A model generated the notes under the pieces. It had not been told where the DNA came from. It worked only from the letters and a program-made list of their open reading frames with translations, and did not search any database. Positions 16,013-23,582 of a stretch of DNA of 64,000 bases are shown here, piece after piece. The number at the start of each line of letters is the position of its first letter. The stretch's first letter is position 1. This stretch comes from Ruminococcaceae bacterium UBA6434 (GTDB taxonomy: Bacteria > Bacillota > Clostridia > Oscillospirales > Acutalibacteraceae), in assembly GCA_002437245.1 (NCBI GenBank), contig DJOQ01000034.1, positions 17,362 to 81,361 on the forward strand, read 5' to 3'. A program made the translations under genes and the position numbers.

Positions 16013-17371
16013 TTATTTCTTCTTGGATTTCTCGGTCGTGGTTTCTTCTTTTGACGTGTCCGCCTTTTCGTATATGAAAGTGCGCAGTGCCGAGACGTTT
16101 TTATCCATATCTATCGACAGGACGTTGCCGGCGGCTTTTTTAACGCTCTTCCAGCTTCCGTCAATCGGAATCTGCATTTGGGCAATGTCATATTTCATAT
16201 ATTTTACGGAGCTCTTGGCAAGACTTAAAAGCTCGTCCTTGGTAAGGTCGGTTTCAATCATCGGCATAACCTTTTCGGCTATCGAATAAATCGCCGTCGG
16301 ATTTGACTTTGCCTTGTCTATAATAGCCGTTATCATCTTGCGCTGACGCTGTGTTCGGTAGAAGTCGCTGTCGAGATAGCGCATACGGCTGTACCAAAGC
16401 GCCTGCATACCGCTGAAGTGATTTACGCCCGCGCTTATGTTTCCGGAGAAAGCGTCTTTTTCCGCCTGAGTCATATTGTAACGCGCGTTTATGTAGTTTG
16501 CTTCTTTTTCGGTGACGTCAATGTCAACGCCGCCGAGCTCGTCGATTATAGTGGTAAACATATCAAAGTTGACGAGCATATAGTTATCTATATCCACCTT
16601 GAAATTGTATTCTAATGTGTCCACAAGAAGCTGGCGGCCGCCGTGGCTCTGCGCCGCGTTTATCTTGTTCCATCTCCAGCCGGGAATTTCAACATATGTG
16701 TCGCGGAGAACGGAGGTGAGCTTTAACTGCTTGTTCTTTTCGTCAATGGAAAGAATCATCATAGTGTCGGACCTTGTGCTGTCCGAGCTCTCGCCCTCGC
16801 GCGCGTCAACACCTATCAGAAGAATGTTGCGAACGGAATCGGAATGTGCAAGCTTTGATGAATCTATGTATTGATTTTCCTGAAGCGGAGAGTAGTTAAC
16901 TTCGCCGAGAAGTTTTTTAGCCTGAAAATACACAACCGCGGCAAAGCATACGCAAAGAGCCAGTATTACCGCTATTATTATGCCTACCGCCTTTCCGGCA
17001 CTGTGGCTGTGAGCTTTCTTTTCTTTGGTCTGCTTACCGCTTGAAATATCGGTAAAGCCGTGTTCGTCGGAAACCCTTTTTGCTCTGCTGTTTGCGGCTT
17101 TGTTGTAGTTATAGCTGTAAGGCTTAACTTCGGGATTTGTGTTTATCTCCCTGTGGCGCGGAACGGGAACTTCGTCCGCCTGCCCACCACGGTTCGGCTC
17201 GTCGTTTCTTCCCGTGAAGAAATCCTCAAAATCGTTTTCGCTTTTTTTCCCGGAAGAAACCGCGCGACCCTCTTCTTCGCTGTCGCTGTATATATCTTCG
17301 TAACCGTCCTTTTTGGAAGAACTGTAAATATCTTCAAACTCGTTATTGCCGAACTTTTTGTCATCTGCCAT
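16013..17371 (-). CDS. LytR-CpsA-Psr (LCP) family wall-polymer ligase
   Basis: A 452-residue membrane-anchored protein. The first 127 residues are acidic, low-complexity cytosolic sequence with two EDIYS repeats; one membrane segment covers about 128-149; the LCP domain starts near 181 (NILLIGVDAREGE, TRSDTMMILSID, VLRDTYVEIPG) with the conserved Asp and Arg residues for pyrophosphate-lipid binding. LCP enzymes transfer anionic polymers from a lipid carrier to peptidoglycan outside the membrane. The open frame continues 57 codons further up, but the ATG at 17371 has GAAAGGGTG upstream. The C-terminus is a Thr/Lys tail. It diverges from the Nudix gene. Confidence 0.93.
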   Translation of the reverse strand: MADDKKFGNNEFEDIYSSSKKDGYEDIYSDSEEEGRAVSSGKKSENDFEDFFTGRNDEPNRGGQADEVPVPRHREINTNPEVKPYSYNYNKAANSRAKRVSDEHGFTDISSGKQTKEKKAHSHSAGKAVGIIIAVILALCVCFAAVVYFQAKKLLGEVNYSPLQENQYIDSSKLAHSDSVRNILLIGVDAREGESSDSTRSDTMMILSIDEKNKQLKLTSVLRDTYVEIPGWRWNKINAAQSHGGRQLLVDTLEYNFKVDIDNYMLVNFDMFTTIIDELGGVDIDVTEKEANYINARYNMTQAEKDAFSGNISAGVNHFSGMQALWYSRMRYLDSDFYRTQRQRKMITAIIDKAKSNPTAIYSIAEKVMPMIETDLTKDELLSLAKSSVKYMKYDIAQMQIPIDGSWKSVKKAAGNVLSIDMDKNVSALRTFIYEKADTSKEETTTEKSKKK

Positions 17372-17533
17372 AATTGACACCCTTTCACACAATAGCTCAT
17401 TATAATGAATACATTTTATCGTAAATTGCGGCTTTTCACAATCCCTTTTAGTTAAAATTTTTACAAAAAGAGTAATTTTTAATATCATTTTAAATAATAA
17501 GGCTTGTTTTGCGGCATAAAGTGTAATTTTGTC

Positions 17534-17562
17534 TTGAAACAAACGGAGAAACCCTGTATAAT
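17534..17562 (+). promoter_or_regulatory. Promoter of the PPase-Nudix gene
   Basis: TTGAAA (17534-17539), 17-base spacer, TATAAT (17557-17562), 30 bases before the start codon: a good sigma-A match. Confidence 0.75.
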
Positions 17563-17591
17563 ATCTTCAGATTTTTCTAAGGAGAACCACG

Positions 17592-18323
17592 ATGCTGGGA
17601 AAGTTTGTCAAAGTGAGGGTCACAAGACCCATAGGATTCTTTGACGGCAACAGCAAGACGCAGTACCGCCTTAATTACGGTACGGTCGAAAGCGGACTTG
17701 AGCCGCACTCTCCCGTTAAGGGCGCCTTTATTATGGGCATAAATCATCCGGTCAGTAATTTTGACGGCAGGGTGATTGCCGCCGTTAAAGTACCTAAGAC
17801 AAAAGGCGTAGTTATTGTTGTGTCGCCAAAGAGCAAAAGATTTATTGTGAACGATGTGCGCGACGCGCTCTCGTTTATCTACAAAAAAGGTTCTTATTCC
17901 GTAGATTGCCTTTACGAGCGCAGCTGCGGCGCGATAGTTTACCGCGAAATAGCAGGCGAAAGAAGATTTCTGCTTATAAAAAACAAGCGCAGCGCAAATT
18001 GGGGTTTCCCAAAAGGTCACGTTGAAGACGGCGAGACCAATGAGGATACCGCGAGACGCGAAGTTCTTGAAGAAACGGGGCTTCATATAGATATTATTCC
18101 AGAATTCAAGAGCCGTTCGGAGTATAAAATTCAGGGCAGAATAGAAAAAACGGTTATAATCTACATCGCCTCCACAAAGGATACAAGAACCGTTATTCAG
18201 CCGGAGGAGATTGAGGATTACATCTGGTTAAGCTACGATAACGCTTACAAAACCCTTAATTATGAAAATGATAAGGCTATACTCAAAAAAGCAAAGGCTT
18301 ATTTGACGGAACACTCTATCTGA
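17592..18323 (+). CDS. Pyrophosphatase-like/Nudix hydrolase fusion
   Basis: A 243-residue two-domain protein. Residues 1-95 resemble a short family I inorganic pyrophosphatase (VRVTRPIG, RLNYGTVESG), but the position where active enzymes carry clustered Asp (DxDPxD) reads HSPVKGAFIMG, so this half is probably inactive. Residues 105-240 are a Nudix domain with a complete box running from G142 to L164 (GHVEDGE ... ARREVLEETGL), preceded by WGFPKG as in diadenosine-tetraphosphate hydrolases. Substrate preference is not determinable. AAGGAGA precedes the ATG at 17592, and the exporter gene starts 15 bases after the stop. Confidence 0.85.
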   Translation: MLGKFVKVRVTRPIGFFDGNSKTQYRLNYGTVESGLEPHSPVKGAFIMGINHPVSNFDGRVIAAVKVPKTKGVVIVVSPKSKRFIVNDVRDALSFIYKKGSYSVDCLYERSCGAIVYREIAGERRFLLIKNKRSANWGFPKGHVEDGETNEDTARREVLEETGLHIDIIPEFKSRSEYKIQGRIEKTVIIYIASTKDTRTVIQPEEIEDYIWLSYDNAYKTLNYENDKAILKKAKAYLTEHSI

Positions 18324-18338
18324 TTAAAGGAGAACTAT

Positions 18339-18884
18339 ATGCTTTCTACATTTTCACAGTATTTTATGACGCTTTCCGCGACAGAAAACCTCGCGGAAAA
18401 AATGGTGCATTTTTTCGGGGGCACCATACCGCCATGGCTTACGGTATTCATAATTTCGCTTTTCCCGATTCTTGAGAACCGCGGCGGTATGATAGCCGCA
18501 AGGCTTCTCGATATGAATATGCTTCAGGCATTTATCATCTCATATCTCGGAAATCTTGTGCCGATACCGTTTATCCTTTTGTTTATCAAAAAGATATTTG
18601 AGTGGCTGAGAAAGATAAAGGGCTTTGATAAAATAATAAAGCGCTTTGAGGCAAAAGCCGAAAAAAACCGCGACAAGATAAATCGCGGCAAGCAATGGGG
18701 GCTTCTCCTGTTCGTTGCGATTCCGCTTCCCGGCACGGGAGGATGGACCGGCGCGCTTATGGCGTCGCTTTTGGAAATACCGCCGAAAAAGGCATTCCCG
18801 ATAATTGCCCTCGGCGTGCTTATAGCCGGGCTTATAATGACCACCGTGACATACGGTATAGGCTGGATAATCACCGGCGCATAA
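18339..18884 (+). CDS. Small multidrug export (COG2426) family membrane protein
   Basis: A 181-residue protein with four to five hydrophobic segments. Signatures are LFPILENRGGMIAA and the loop FVAIPLPGTGGWTGALMASLL, typical of the small multi-drug export family (Pfam Sm_multidrug_ex), which despite its name has no firmly established substrate. A basic cytosolic loop lies between residues 85 and 120. AAAGGAG lies nine bases before the ATG. It follows the Nudix gene closely and ends the operon at a terminator. Confidence 0.85.
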   Translation: MLSTFSQYFMTLSATENLAEKMVHFFGGTIPPWLTVFIISLFPILENRGGMIAARLLDMNMLQAFIISYLGNLVPIPFILLFIKKIFEWLRKIKGFDKIIKRFEAKAEKNRDKINRGKQWGLLLFVAIPLPGTGGWTGALMASLLEIPPKKAFPIIALGVLIAGLIMTTVTYGIGWIITGA

Positions 18885-18899
18885 TCGAATACGAATTTT

Positions 18900-18937
18900 A
18901 AAGACTGCTCTTGCCTTGCGGCAAAGGCGGTCTTTTT
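18900..18937 (+). terminator. Terminator of the Nudix-exporter unit
   Basis: AAAGACTGC (18900-18908) pairs with GCGGTCTTT (18927-18935), one G-U pair, with inner TGCC/GGCA pairing, then a T run. It is followed by about 205 bases without a gene; a 7-bp GAGTCC/GGACTC repeat at about 18951-18985 is the only other structure seen there. Confidence 0.9.
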
Positions 18938-19082
18938 TAAAAGAGAGGGAGAGTCCAACCCAATGCACCTGAAAAGCCGGACTCTGCTCGACTGCGTTTT
19001 ACTGTCAAAAAAATCACGTGTTATTTGTGACTATTGCCTATTGATTTTCTCTTCTTTGATTGATAACATTTTAACGTAAGCG

Positions 19083-19095
19083 GTTAAACGTTTAC
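19083..19095 (+). promoter_or_regulatory. LacI/CcpA-type operator upstream of fucO
   Basis: GTTAAACGTTTAC contains the perfect 10-bp dyad TAAACGTTTA centred on CG, the hallmark of LacI-GalR family operators (cre-like). It lies 48 bases before the fucO ATG. Match to the strict catabolite-response consensus is only partial. Confidence 0.5.
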
Positions 19096-19142
19096 TCATG
19101 TTGCTGTTGAATTTAATTTTTATAATTACGGAGGAATAAGTT

Positions 19143-20291
19143 ATGGCTAACAGGTTTGTTCTTAACGAAACTTCATATCACGGCAAGGGCGCAATAGAGA
19201 GCATTGCCGACGAAGCAAAGGGCAGAGGCTTTAAAAAGGCTTTTGTATGCTCCGACCCCGATCTTCTTAAATTCGGAGTTACGAAAAAGGTTACGGATGT
19301 TCTCGACAAAGCAGGGCTTGACTACGAAATATATTCCGACATCAAGGCTAACCCCACAATTGAAAATTGTCAGCACGGCGTTGAAAAATTTAAGGCTTCG
19401 GGCGCGGATTATCTTATCGCAATAGGCGGTGGTTCGTCTATGGATACGTCAAAGGCGATAGGTATAGTTGTTGCAAATCCGGAATTTTCCGATATCAGAA
19501 GTCTTGAGGGCGTAGCTCCCACAAAACATAAGGCAGTTCCGATATTTGCAGTCCCAACAACCGCAGGTACGGCGGCAGAGGTTACCATAAATTATGTTAT
19601 AACCGATACCGAGAAAAACAGAAAAATGGTTTGCGTTGATGTGCACGATATTCCGGTAGTTGCATTTGTTGATCCCGATATGATGTCAAGTATGCCGAAG
19701 GGTCTCACCGCCGCAACGGGTATGGATGCTCTTACGCACGCTATCGAGGGTTATATCACCAAAGCCGCATGGGAGCTTTCCGATATGTTCCATTTAAAGG
19801 CTATCGAAATAATTTCACGCGCTCTCAGAGGCGCCGTTGAAAACACCCCCAAGGGCAGAGAGGAAATGGCTCTCGGTCAGTATATAGCAGGCATGGGCTT
19901 CTCAAACGTAGGACTCGGCATAGTTCACTCCATGGCGCATCCTCTCGGCGCATTGTATGATACTCCCCACGGCGTTGCAAATGCAATAATTTTGCCTACG
20001 GTAATGGAATACAACGCTCCGGCTACCGGCGAAAAATACAGAGATATAGCAAAGGCAATGGGCGTAAAAGGCACCGACGATATGTCACAGGAGGAATACA
20101 GAAAAGCAGCGGTTGACGCTGTAAGACGTCTCGCCGCAGATGTAGGTATACCTAAAAATCTTAAGGATATTGTCAAGGAAGAGGATATACAATTCCTTTC
20201 CGAATCCGCATTTGCCGATGCCTGCCGTCCGGGCAACCCACGCGATACAAGCGTTGAAGAAATCGCAGAACTTTATCGCTCCCTTATTTAA
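19143..20291 (+). CDS. fucO: Lactaldehyde reductase / 1,2-propanediol oxidoreductase (Fe-ADH)
   Basis: A 382-residue group III iron-dependent alcohol dehydrogenase, the same length as E. coli FucO. It interconverts lactaldehyde and 1,2-propanediol with NAD(H), regenerating NAD during fucose or rhamnose fermentation. The NAD motif GGGSSMD, AVPTTAGTAAEVTINYVITD, ATGMDALTHAIEGYIT and GIVHSMAHPLGALYDTPHG (Fe-ligand Asp and His residues) match FucO more closely than butanol-type relatives. GGAGGAATAA precedes the ATG. No fucose or rhamnose genes adjoin; the operator upstream suggests carbon-source control. Confidence 0.9.
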   Translation: MANRFVLNETSYHGKGAIESIADEAKGRGFKKAFVCSDPDLLKFGVTKKVTDVLDKAGLDYEIYSDIKANPTIENCQHGVEKFKASGADYLIAIGGGSSMDTSKAIGIVVANPEFSDIRSLEGVAPTKHKAVPIFAVPTTAGTAAEVTINYVITDTEKNRKMVCVDVHDIPVVAFVDPDMMSSMPKGLTAATGMDALTHAIEGYITKAAWELSDMFHLKAIEIISRALRGAVENTPKGREEMALGQYIAGMGFSNVGLGIVHSMAHPLGALYDTPHGVANAIILPTVMEYNAPATGEKYRDIAKAMGVKGTDDMSQEEYRKAAVDAVRRLAADVGIPKNLKDIVKEEDIQFLSESAFADACRPGNPRDTSVEEIAELYRSLI

Positions 20292-20316
20292 GCGGCTTAA
20301 AGCCGTCCCCTCGCAT

Positions 20317-20350
20317 AAAGAACGGGCTGCCTCGGCGGTCCGTTCTTTTT
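20317..20350 (+). terminator. Terminator of fucO
   Basis: AAAGAACGG (20317-20325) pairs with CCGTTCTTT (20340-20348), loop of 14 bases, followed by a T run. Confidence 0.88.
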
Positions 20351-20365
20351 TCGGTAAAGACAAGC

Positions 20366-20394
20366 TTTACACTGCAATTATCTTTTGTTATTAT
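20366..20394 (+). promoter_or_regulatory. Promoter of the ylmH-like gene
   Basis: TTTACA (20366-20371), 17-base spacer, TATTAT (20389-20394), 48 bases before the ATG. Confidence 0.6.
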
Positions 20395-20441
20395 GATAAT
20401 ATATTGTGATACGGGGGAGAGCGCTTTTGCGTTTTTGAATT

Positions 20442-21188
20442 ATGGATACCAAAGAAAACAGACTGAAAAATCGCCTTGAGGAGCTGTCCTTGCGCGCCGC
20501 CGAGCAGCGAAGAACCGTAAGCTCCGACTTTTTGACGCTTGACGAGCAAAATATTTTGAATTCCGCAGAGCTTTATACAAGAGCTTATCTTTACGGCGGT
20601 TATCCGCTTGCGGAACGCCGCGCCGCGCTCTTCGGCGAAAAGGGCGACGAAGAAAAAATATCGGAATGCGAATTCTTATGGGTTAAAATATCTCCGGTGT
20701 CAAAAAAGTTTGCGGACAGCCTTACGCACCGGGATTTTCTCGGTACGCTTATGGGGCTCGGTATTAAGCGCGAAACGGTCGGCGATATACTCATAGACAA
20801 CAACTGCGGATATGTTTTCTGCGAGAAAAAGGTAGCGCGGTTTATAATCGAAAACCTCGACAGGGTAAAGCACACCACGGTGCGGTGCGAAGATGTTTTG
20901 TCGCCGCCCGAAAGTATCGGCGCCCTGCCCGAAGAACAAACCGTTACGGTGCCGTCGCTTCGGCTCGATGCCGTGGTTGCCGCCGTTTATAAAATGTCGC
21001 GCAGCGACTCACAGGCATTATTTATGCAAAAGCTGATATTTGTAAACGGTAAAATGACCGTTAACTCCTCGTATATACCGAAGGACGGCGAGATAATATC
21101 GGTGCGGCACAAAGGCAGATTTGTCTTTTGCGGCAAAATCGGAGAGACAAAAAAACAGCGCCTTAAAATCTCCGTCAGAGTTTTTTAA
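20442..21188 (+). CDS. ylmH: YlmH-type S4-domain RNA-binding protein
   Basis: A 248-residue protein with an N-terminal YlmH domain (HRDFLGTLMGLGIKRETVGDI near residues 95-115) and a C-terminal S4 RNA-binding domain (about 170-230; SLRLDAVVAAVYKMSRSDSQ ... GKMTVNSS). In Firmicutes ylmH lies in the division cluster, and the protein has been linked to rescue of stalled ribosomal subunits with peptidyl-tRNA (RqcP-related). Here it stands alone between two terminators. The ATG at 20442 is the first start after an in-frame TGA, and the nearest SD-like GGGGGAGA is about 22 bases away, so initiation is unusually weak. Confidence 0.85.
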   Translation: MDTKENRLKNRLEELSLRAAEQRRTVSSDFLTLDEQNILNSAELYTRAYLYGGYPLAERRAALFGEKGDEEKISECEFLWVKISPVSKKFADSLTHRDFLGTLMGLGIKRETVGDILIDNNCGYVFCEKKVARFIIENLDRVKHTTVRCEDVLSPPESIGALPEEQTVTVPSLRLDAVVAAVYKMSRSDSQALFMQKLIFVNGKMTVNSSYIPKDGEIISVRHKGRFVFCGKIGETKKQRLKISVRVF

Positions 21189-21201
21189 TACGAAAAAAGA
21201 C

Positions 21202-21236
21202 GGGACCGTAAAAACCGAGCTTTTACAGTCCCTCTT
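21202..21236 (+). terminator. Terminator between ylmH and the convergent lipoprotein
   Basis: GGGACCGTAAAA (21202-21213) pairs with TTTTACAGTCCC (21221-21232) with one C-A mismatch, followed by TCTTATTT. It lies between convergent genes and may serve both. Confidence 0.8.
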
Positions 21237-21243
21237 ATTTATG

Positions 21244-21831
21244 TTATGAGTTTTGGTCTATCTGCTCCTGCAAATTCGGTATAATAACTTTTTGCGTAAG
21301 CAAAAATACCGTGAGGCCGTCTTTAAGCGAGCAGCCGTCATTGCCGCTGTATCCGCCCGTGCGGCTGACGGCGGAGCAGTCCGCGTTTACATAGTAAACG
21401 TATTTGAGCGTGTCTGCGTTACGTATAGGTTTGCCGTTTTCGTCGCGGCTGCCGTCAAATTGCCAGACGTAGTTATTATCTCTGCCCTTTATCGAATAGG
21501 CGGTGATAAGACCCTCGCGGTCGATACCGTATTTTGCGACAACGGCGTCAACAAACTTGTTATCTGTATTAAAGTCAAGCTGTGAATTGCCGTATTCGGG
21601 TACGTATTCCGTAGTTTCAGGCTCTTTTGCGGCATCGGTGGTAGGCTTTTGCGCCTTTGTGGGTTTTGTAGCCTTTTCTGTGTCCTTTTCCGTTGTTGTT
21701 TCGACGGAAACCGTTGTTTCAATATTCGCGACGGTTGACGGCGCGTTTTTGTCTTCGGTGCTTTTTTTGTCGCAGGAACAAAGACACAGGAGCATCAGCA
21801 ATATGCATATCGGGGTTTTTAAATGCTTCAT
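21244..21831 (-). CDS. Lipoprotein of unknown function with Thr/Glu linker
   Basis: The 195-residue product has a lipoprotein signal (residues 1-20) ending in the lipobox LCSC (C20). Residues 22-80 form a Thr/Glu/Lys/Pro-rich linker of low complexity. The rest (85-195) is a small globular domain with KYVYYVNADCSAVSRTGGY; I do not recognise it. The two Cys in the globular part could form a disulfide. Expected location is the outer face of the cytoplasmic membrane. It is downstream of the 39-residue peptide gene but separated by a terminator, so probably has its own promoter. Function unknown. Confidence 0.75.
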   Translation of the reverse strand: MKHLKTPICILLMLLCLCSCDKKSTEDKNAPSTVANIETTVSVETTTEKDTEKATKPTKAQKPTTDAAKEPETTEYVPEYGNSQLDFNTDNKFVDAVVAKYGIDREGLITAYSIKGRDNNYVWQFDGSRDENGKPIRNADTLKYVYYVNADCSAVSRTGGYSGNDGCSLKDGLTVFLLTQKVIIPNLQEQIDQNS

Positions 21832-21841
21832 ATCATACCTT

Positions 21842-21878
21842 ATTAAAAATCAAGCGGTGTAACCGAAATTACACCGCT
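21842..21878 (-). terminator. Terminator after the 39-residue peptide gene
   Basis: AGCGGTGTAA and TTACACCGCT (21853-21862, 21869-21878) form a perfect 10-bp stem with a six-base loop; on the minus strand it is followed by TTGATTTTTAAT. Confidence 0.85.
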
Positions 21879-21897
21879 CGTTTGAGTCTTGTGTCTG

Positions 21898-22017
21898 TCA
21901 GCCGCCTATTATACCGCCGATGAATTCCATTATAGTGTCGATAACGGGCTGAATTGTCGGAAGTACGTTAGCGTTGAAGAACTCTTTGATTGTCTCTAAA
22001 ATAGTGTTAAAATCCAT
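21898..22017 (-). CDS. Small amphipathic peptide, 39 residues, unknown
   Basis: The minus-strand ATG at 22017 follows AAGGAGATG at good spacing, and the frame ends 120 bases later just before a terminator. The peptide reads MDFNTILETIKEFFNANVLP and continues with an Ile/Thr-rich stretch to FIGGIIGG. It is acidic, has no Arg, one Lys and no Cys, and is hydrophobic enough for an amphipathic or membrane-associated helix pair broken by two prolines. There is no leader cleavage motif or modification enzyme nearby. A clean SD plus dedicated terminator argue that it is a real gene. Function unknown; modulin-like, toxin-like or structural roles are all open. Confidence 0.65.
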   Translation of the reverse strand: MDFNTILETIKEFFNANVLPTIQPVIDTIMEFIGGIIGG

Positions 22018-22206
22018 GAAAAAACATCTCCTTCTTAAACTTGAAATATATAGGAATACTCCTGTGTATAATATAACACCGTGCGGCATAAAAGAAAAGA
22101 GTTTTCGCACAAAAAACAGCACAAATTTAAAGTGCGCTGATTGGTAAAAACTTACAAAATAGCTTCTCATATCTGTTTTTTACCCACAATGAAATATATG
22201 TTTTTA

Positions 22207-22235
22207 TTGTAAGAAAAAATATTTTGTGATACAAT
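22207..22235 (+). promoter_or_regulatory. Promoter of the glmU-pth-mfd run
   Basis: TTGTAA (22207-22212), 17-base spacer, TACAAT (22230-22235). Transcription would begin near 22242, giving an 84-base leader before the glmU ATG. Confidence 0.75.
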
Positions 22236-22325
22236 AATAGCACCGTAAATATGTTATCGCCGAAGAAGCGAAAGTTTATCTTCTGTGCGGTAACAGTGCA
22301 TAAATTTGTTTGGGAGAGTGTTATT

Positions 22326-23564
22326 ATGGCTCTTAAAACGGGCGCGGTAATAATTGCCGCTGACGGCGGAAACCAAAAAAAACCGATGTATATGAACGAG
22401 CTCTTATCGGTACCGCTCATTTCATATGTTTTGTCATATTCTGCGTCGGGTGAAGCGGAAAAAACGGCGCTTGCCGTTAAAAGAGCCGATTTTGTTCCCG
22501 ACGGTATAAAGAACGGACTTGATGTTTTTACATCGCCGAACGCCGAAAAGGACAGCGATTATCTTCTTTCGGCAGCCGATTATATAAGTAAGTTTGACTA
22601 TATATATGTACTGTACGGCAATGTGCCGCTTCTGAGCGGAAAATCGCTCAAAAATGCCCTGTCCCTTTGTATCTCGGAGAAAGCAAAGGCGGCGGCAATC
22701 TTTTCAAGACAGCCGTCGGGTGAAGAAGTAATAGGCGCATACGTTTTTTCGTCCGAGATACTCGTCCCGCTTTTAAAAGACGGGTCGCATTCAGCCGCAG
22801 AGCTGTTTTCCGAAGCCTGTAAAAACGGCGAAAAGACGGCAAAATATGATACGCAGACTTTTTCCGAGACGTTGCCCGTATATGATATGCGCTCGCTTCA
22901 TAATATATCGGAGATACTTCGCATAAGCGAAATCGAGCGGCAGCTTGACTGCGGCGTAAATATACCGTGCTTTGACGGTGTTATGATATCTCCCAATGTT
23001 AAAATAGGTGAGGGTACTTTGATTTTGCCGGGCACGGTGCTCAGCGGCAAAGTGACAATCGGTAAAAACTGTACCGTGGGACCGAACACGATTCTTCGCG
23101 ATACCGTCGTAGGCGACGACGCATATCTGAACAGCGTTCAGAGCTTTGACGCAAAGATAATGAGCGGAGTAAATATAGGTCCGTTTGTTCACATAAGACC
23201 GAATTCCGTTATAGGCGAAAAGGTACACCTCGGAAACTTCGTCGAGGTTAAAAATTCCAATATAGATACCGGCACAAAGGTTTCGCACCTTACGTATGTA
23301 GGCGACAGCGACGTCGGCAAGAGAGTAAACTTCGGCTGCGGAACGGTCACCGTAAATTATACGGGTAAAGCCAAATTCAGAACCACCATAGGCGACGACG
23401 CCTTTATAGGCTGCAACACAAATCTCGTAGCTCCCGTAACAGTGGGCGACGGCGCGTATACCGCGGCAGGCTCTACCATAACCGAAGATGTTCCGGGCGA
23501 TTCGCTCGGCATAGCGAGAGCGCGTCAGGTAAATAAAATAGGCTGGTGCCTCAAAGATAAGTAA
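22326..23564 (+). CDS. glmU: GlmU-like protein: intact acetyltransferase, degenerate uridylyltransferase
   Basis: GlmU makes UDP-GlcNAc: its C-terminal half acetylates GlcN-1-P, its N-terminal half transfers UMP. In this 412-residue protein the C-terminal left-handed beta-helix (about 215-400) is well kept, with HLTYVGDS and NYTGKAKFRTTIGDD carrying the catalytic His and acetyl-CoA contacts. The N-terminal domain lacks the LAAGxGTRMxS nucleotide loop (it reads IIAADGGNQKKPM, residues 9-21), and the metal-binding Asp of GDxPLL is Asn (G98 N99). It is also shorter than the usual 450-460 residues. The ATG at 22326 has GGGAGAG upstream. It heads an operon with pth and mfd, as Bacillus glmU does. 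Confidence 0.8.
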   Translation: MALKTGAVIIAADGGNQKKPMYMNELLSVPLISYVLSYSASGEAEKTALAVKRADFVPDGIKNGLDVFTSPNAEKDSDYLLSAADYISKFDYIYVLYGNVPLLSGKSLKNALSLCISEKAKAAAIFSRQPSGEEVIGAYVFSSEILVPLLKDGSHSAAELFSEACKNGEKTAKYDTQTFSETLPVYDMRSLHNISEILRISEIERQLDCGVNIPCFDGVMISPNVKIGEGTLILPGTVLSGKVTIGKNCTVGPNTILRDTVVGDDAYLNSVQSFDAKIMSGVNIGPFVHIRPNSVIGEKVHLGNFVEVKNSNIDTGTKVSHLTYVGDSDVGKRVNFGCGTVTVNYTGKAKFRTTIGDDAFIGCNTNLVAPVTVGDGAYTAAGSTITEDVPGDSLGIARARQVNKIGWCLKDK

Positions 23565-23582
23565 GGACAGGTAAACACAATA

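Noticed and set aside
17372..17542. 57-codon N-terminal extension of the LCP gene
   Set aside because: The extension crosses a likely promoter region and lacks an SD, while the ATG at 17371 has GAAAGGGTG.
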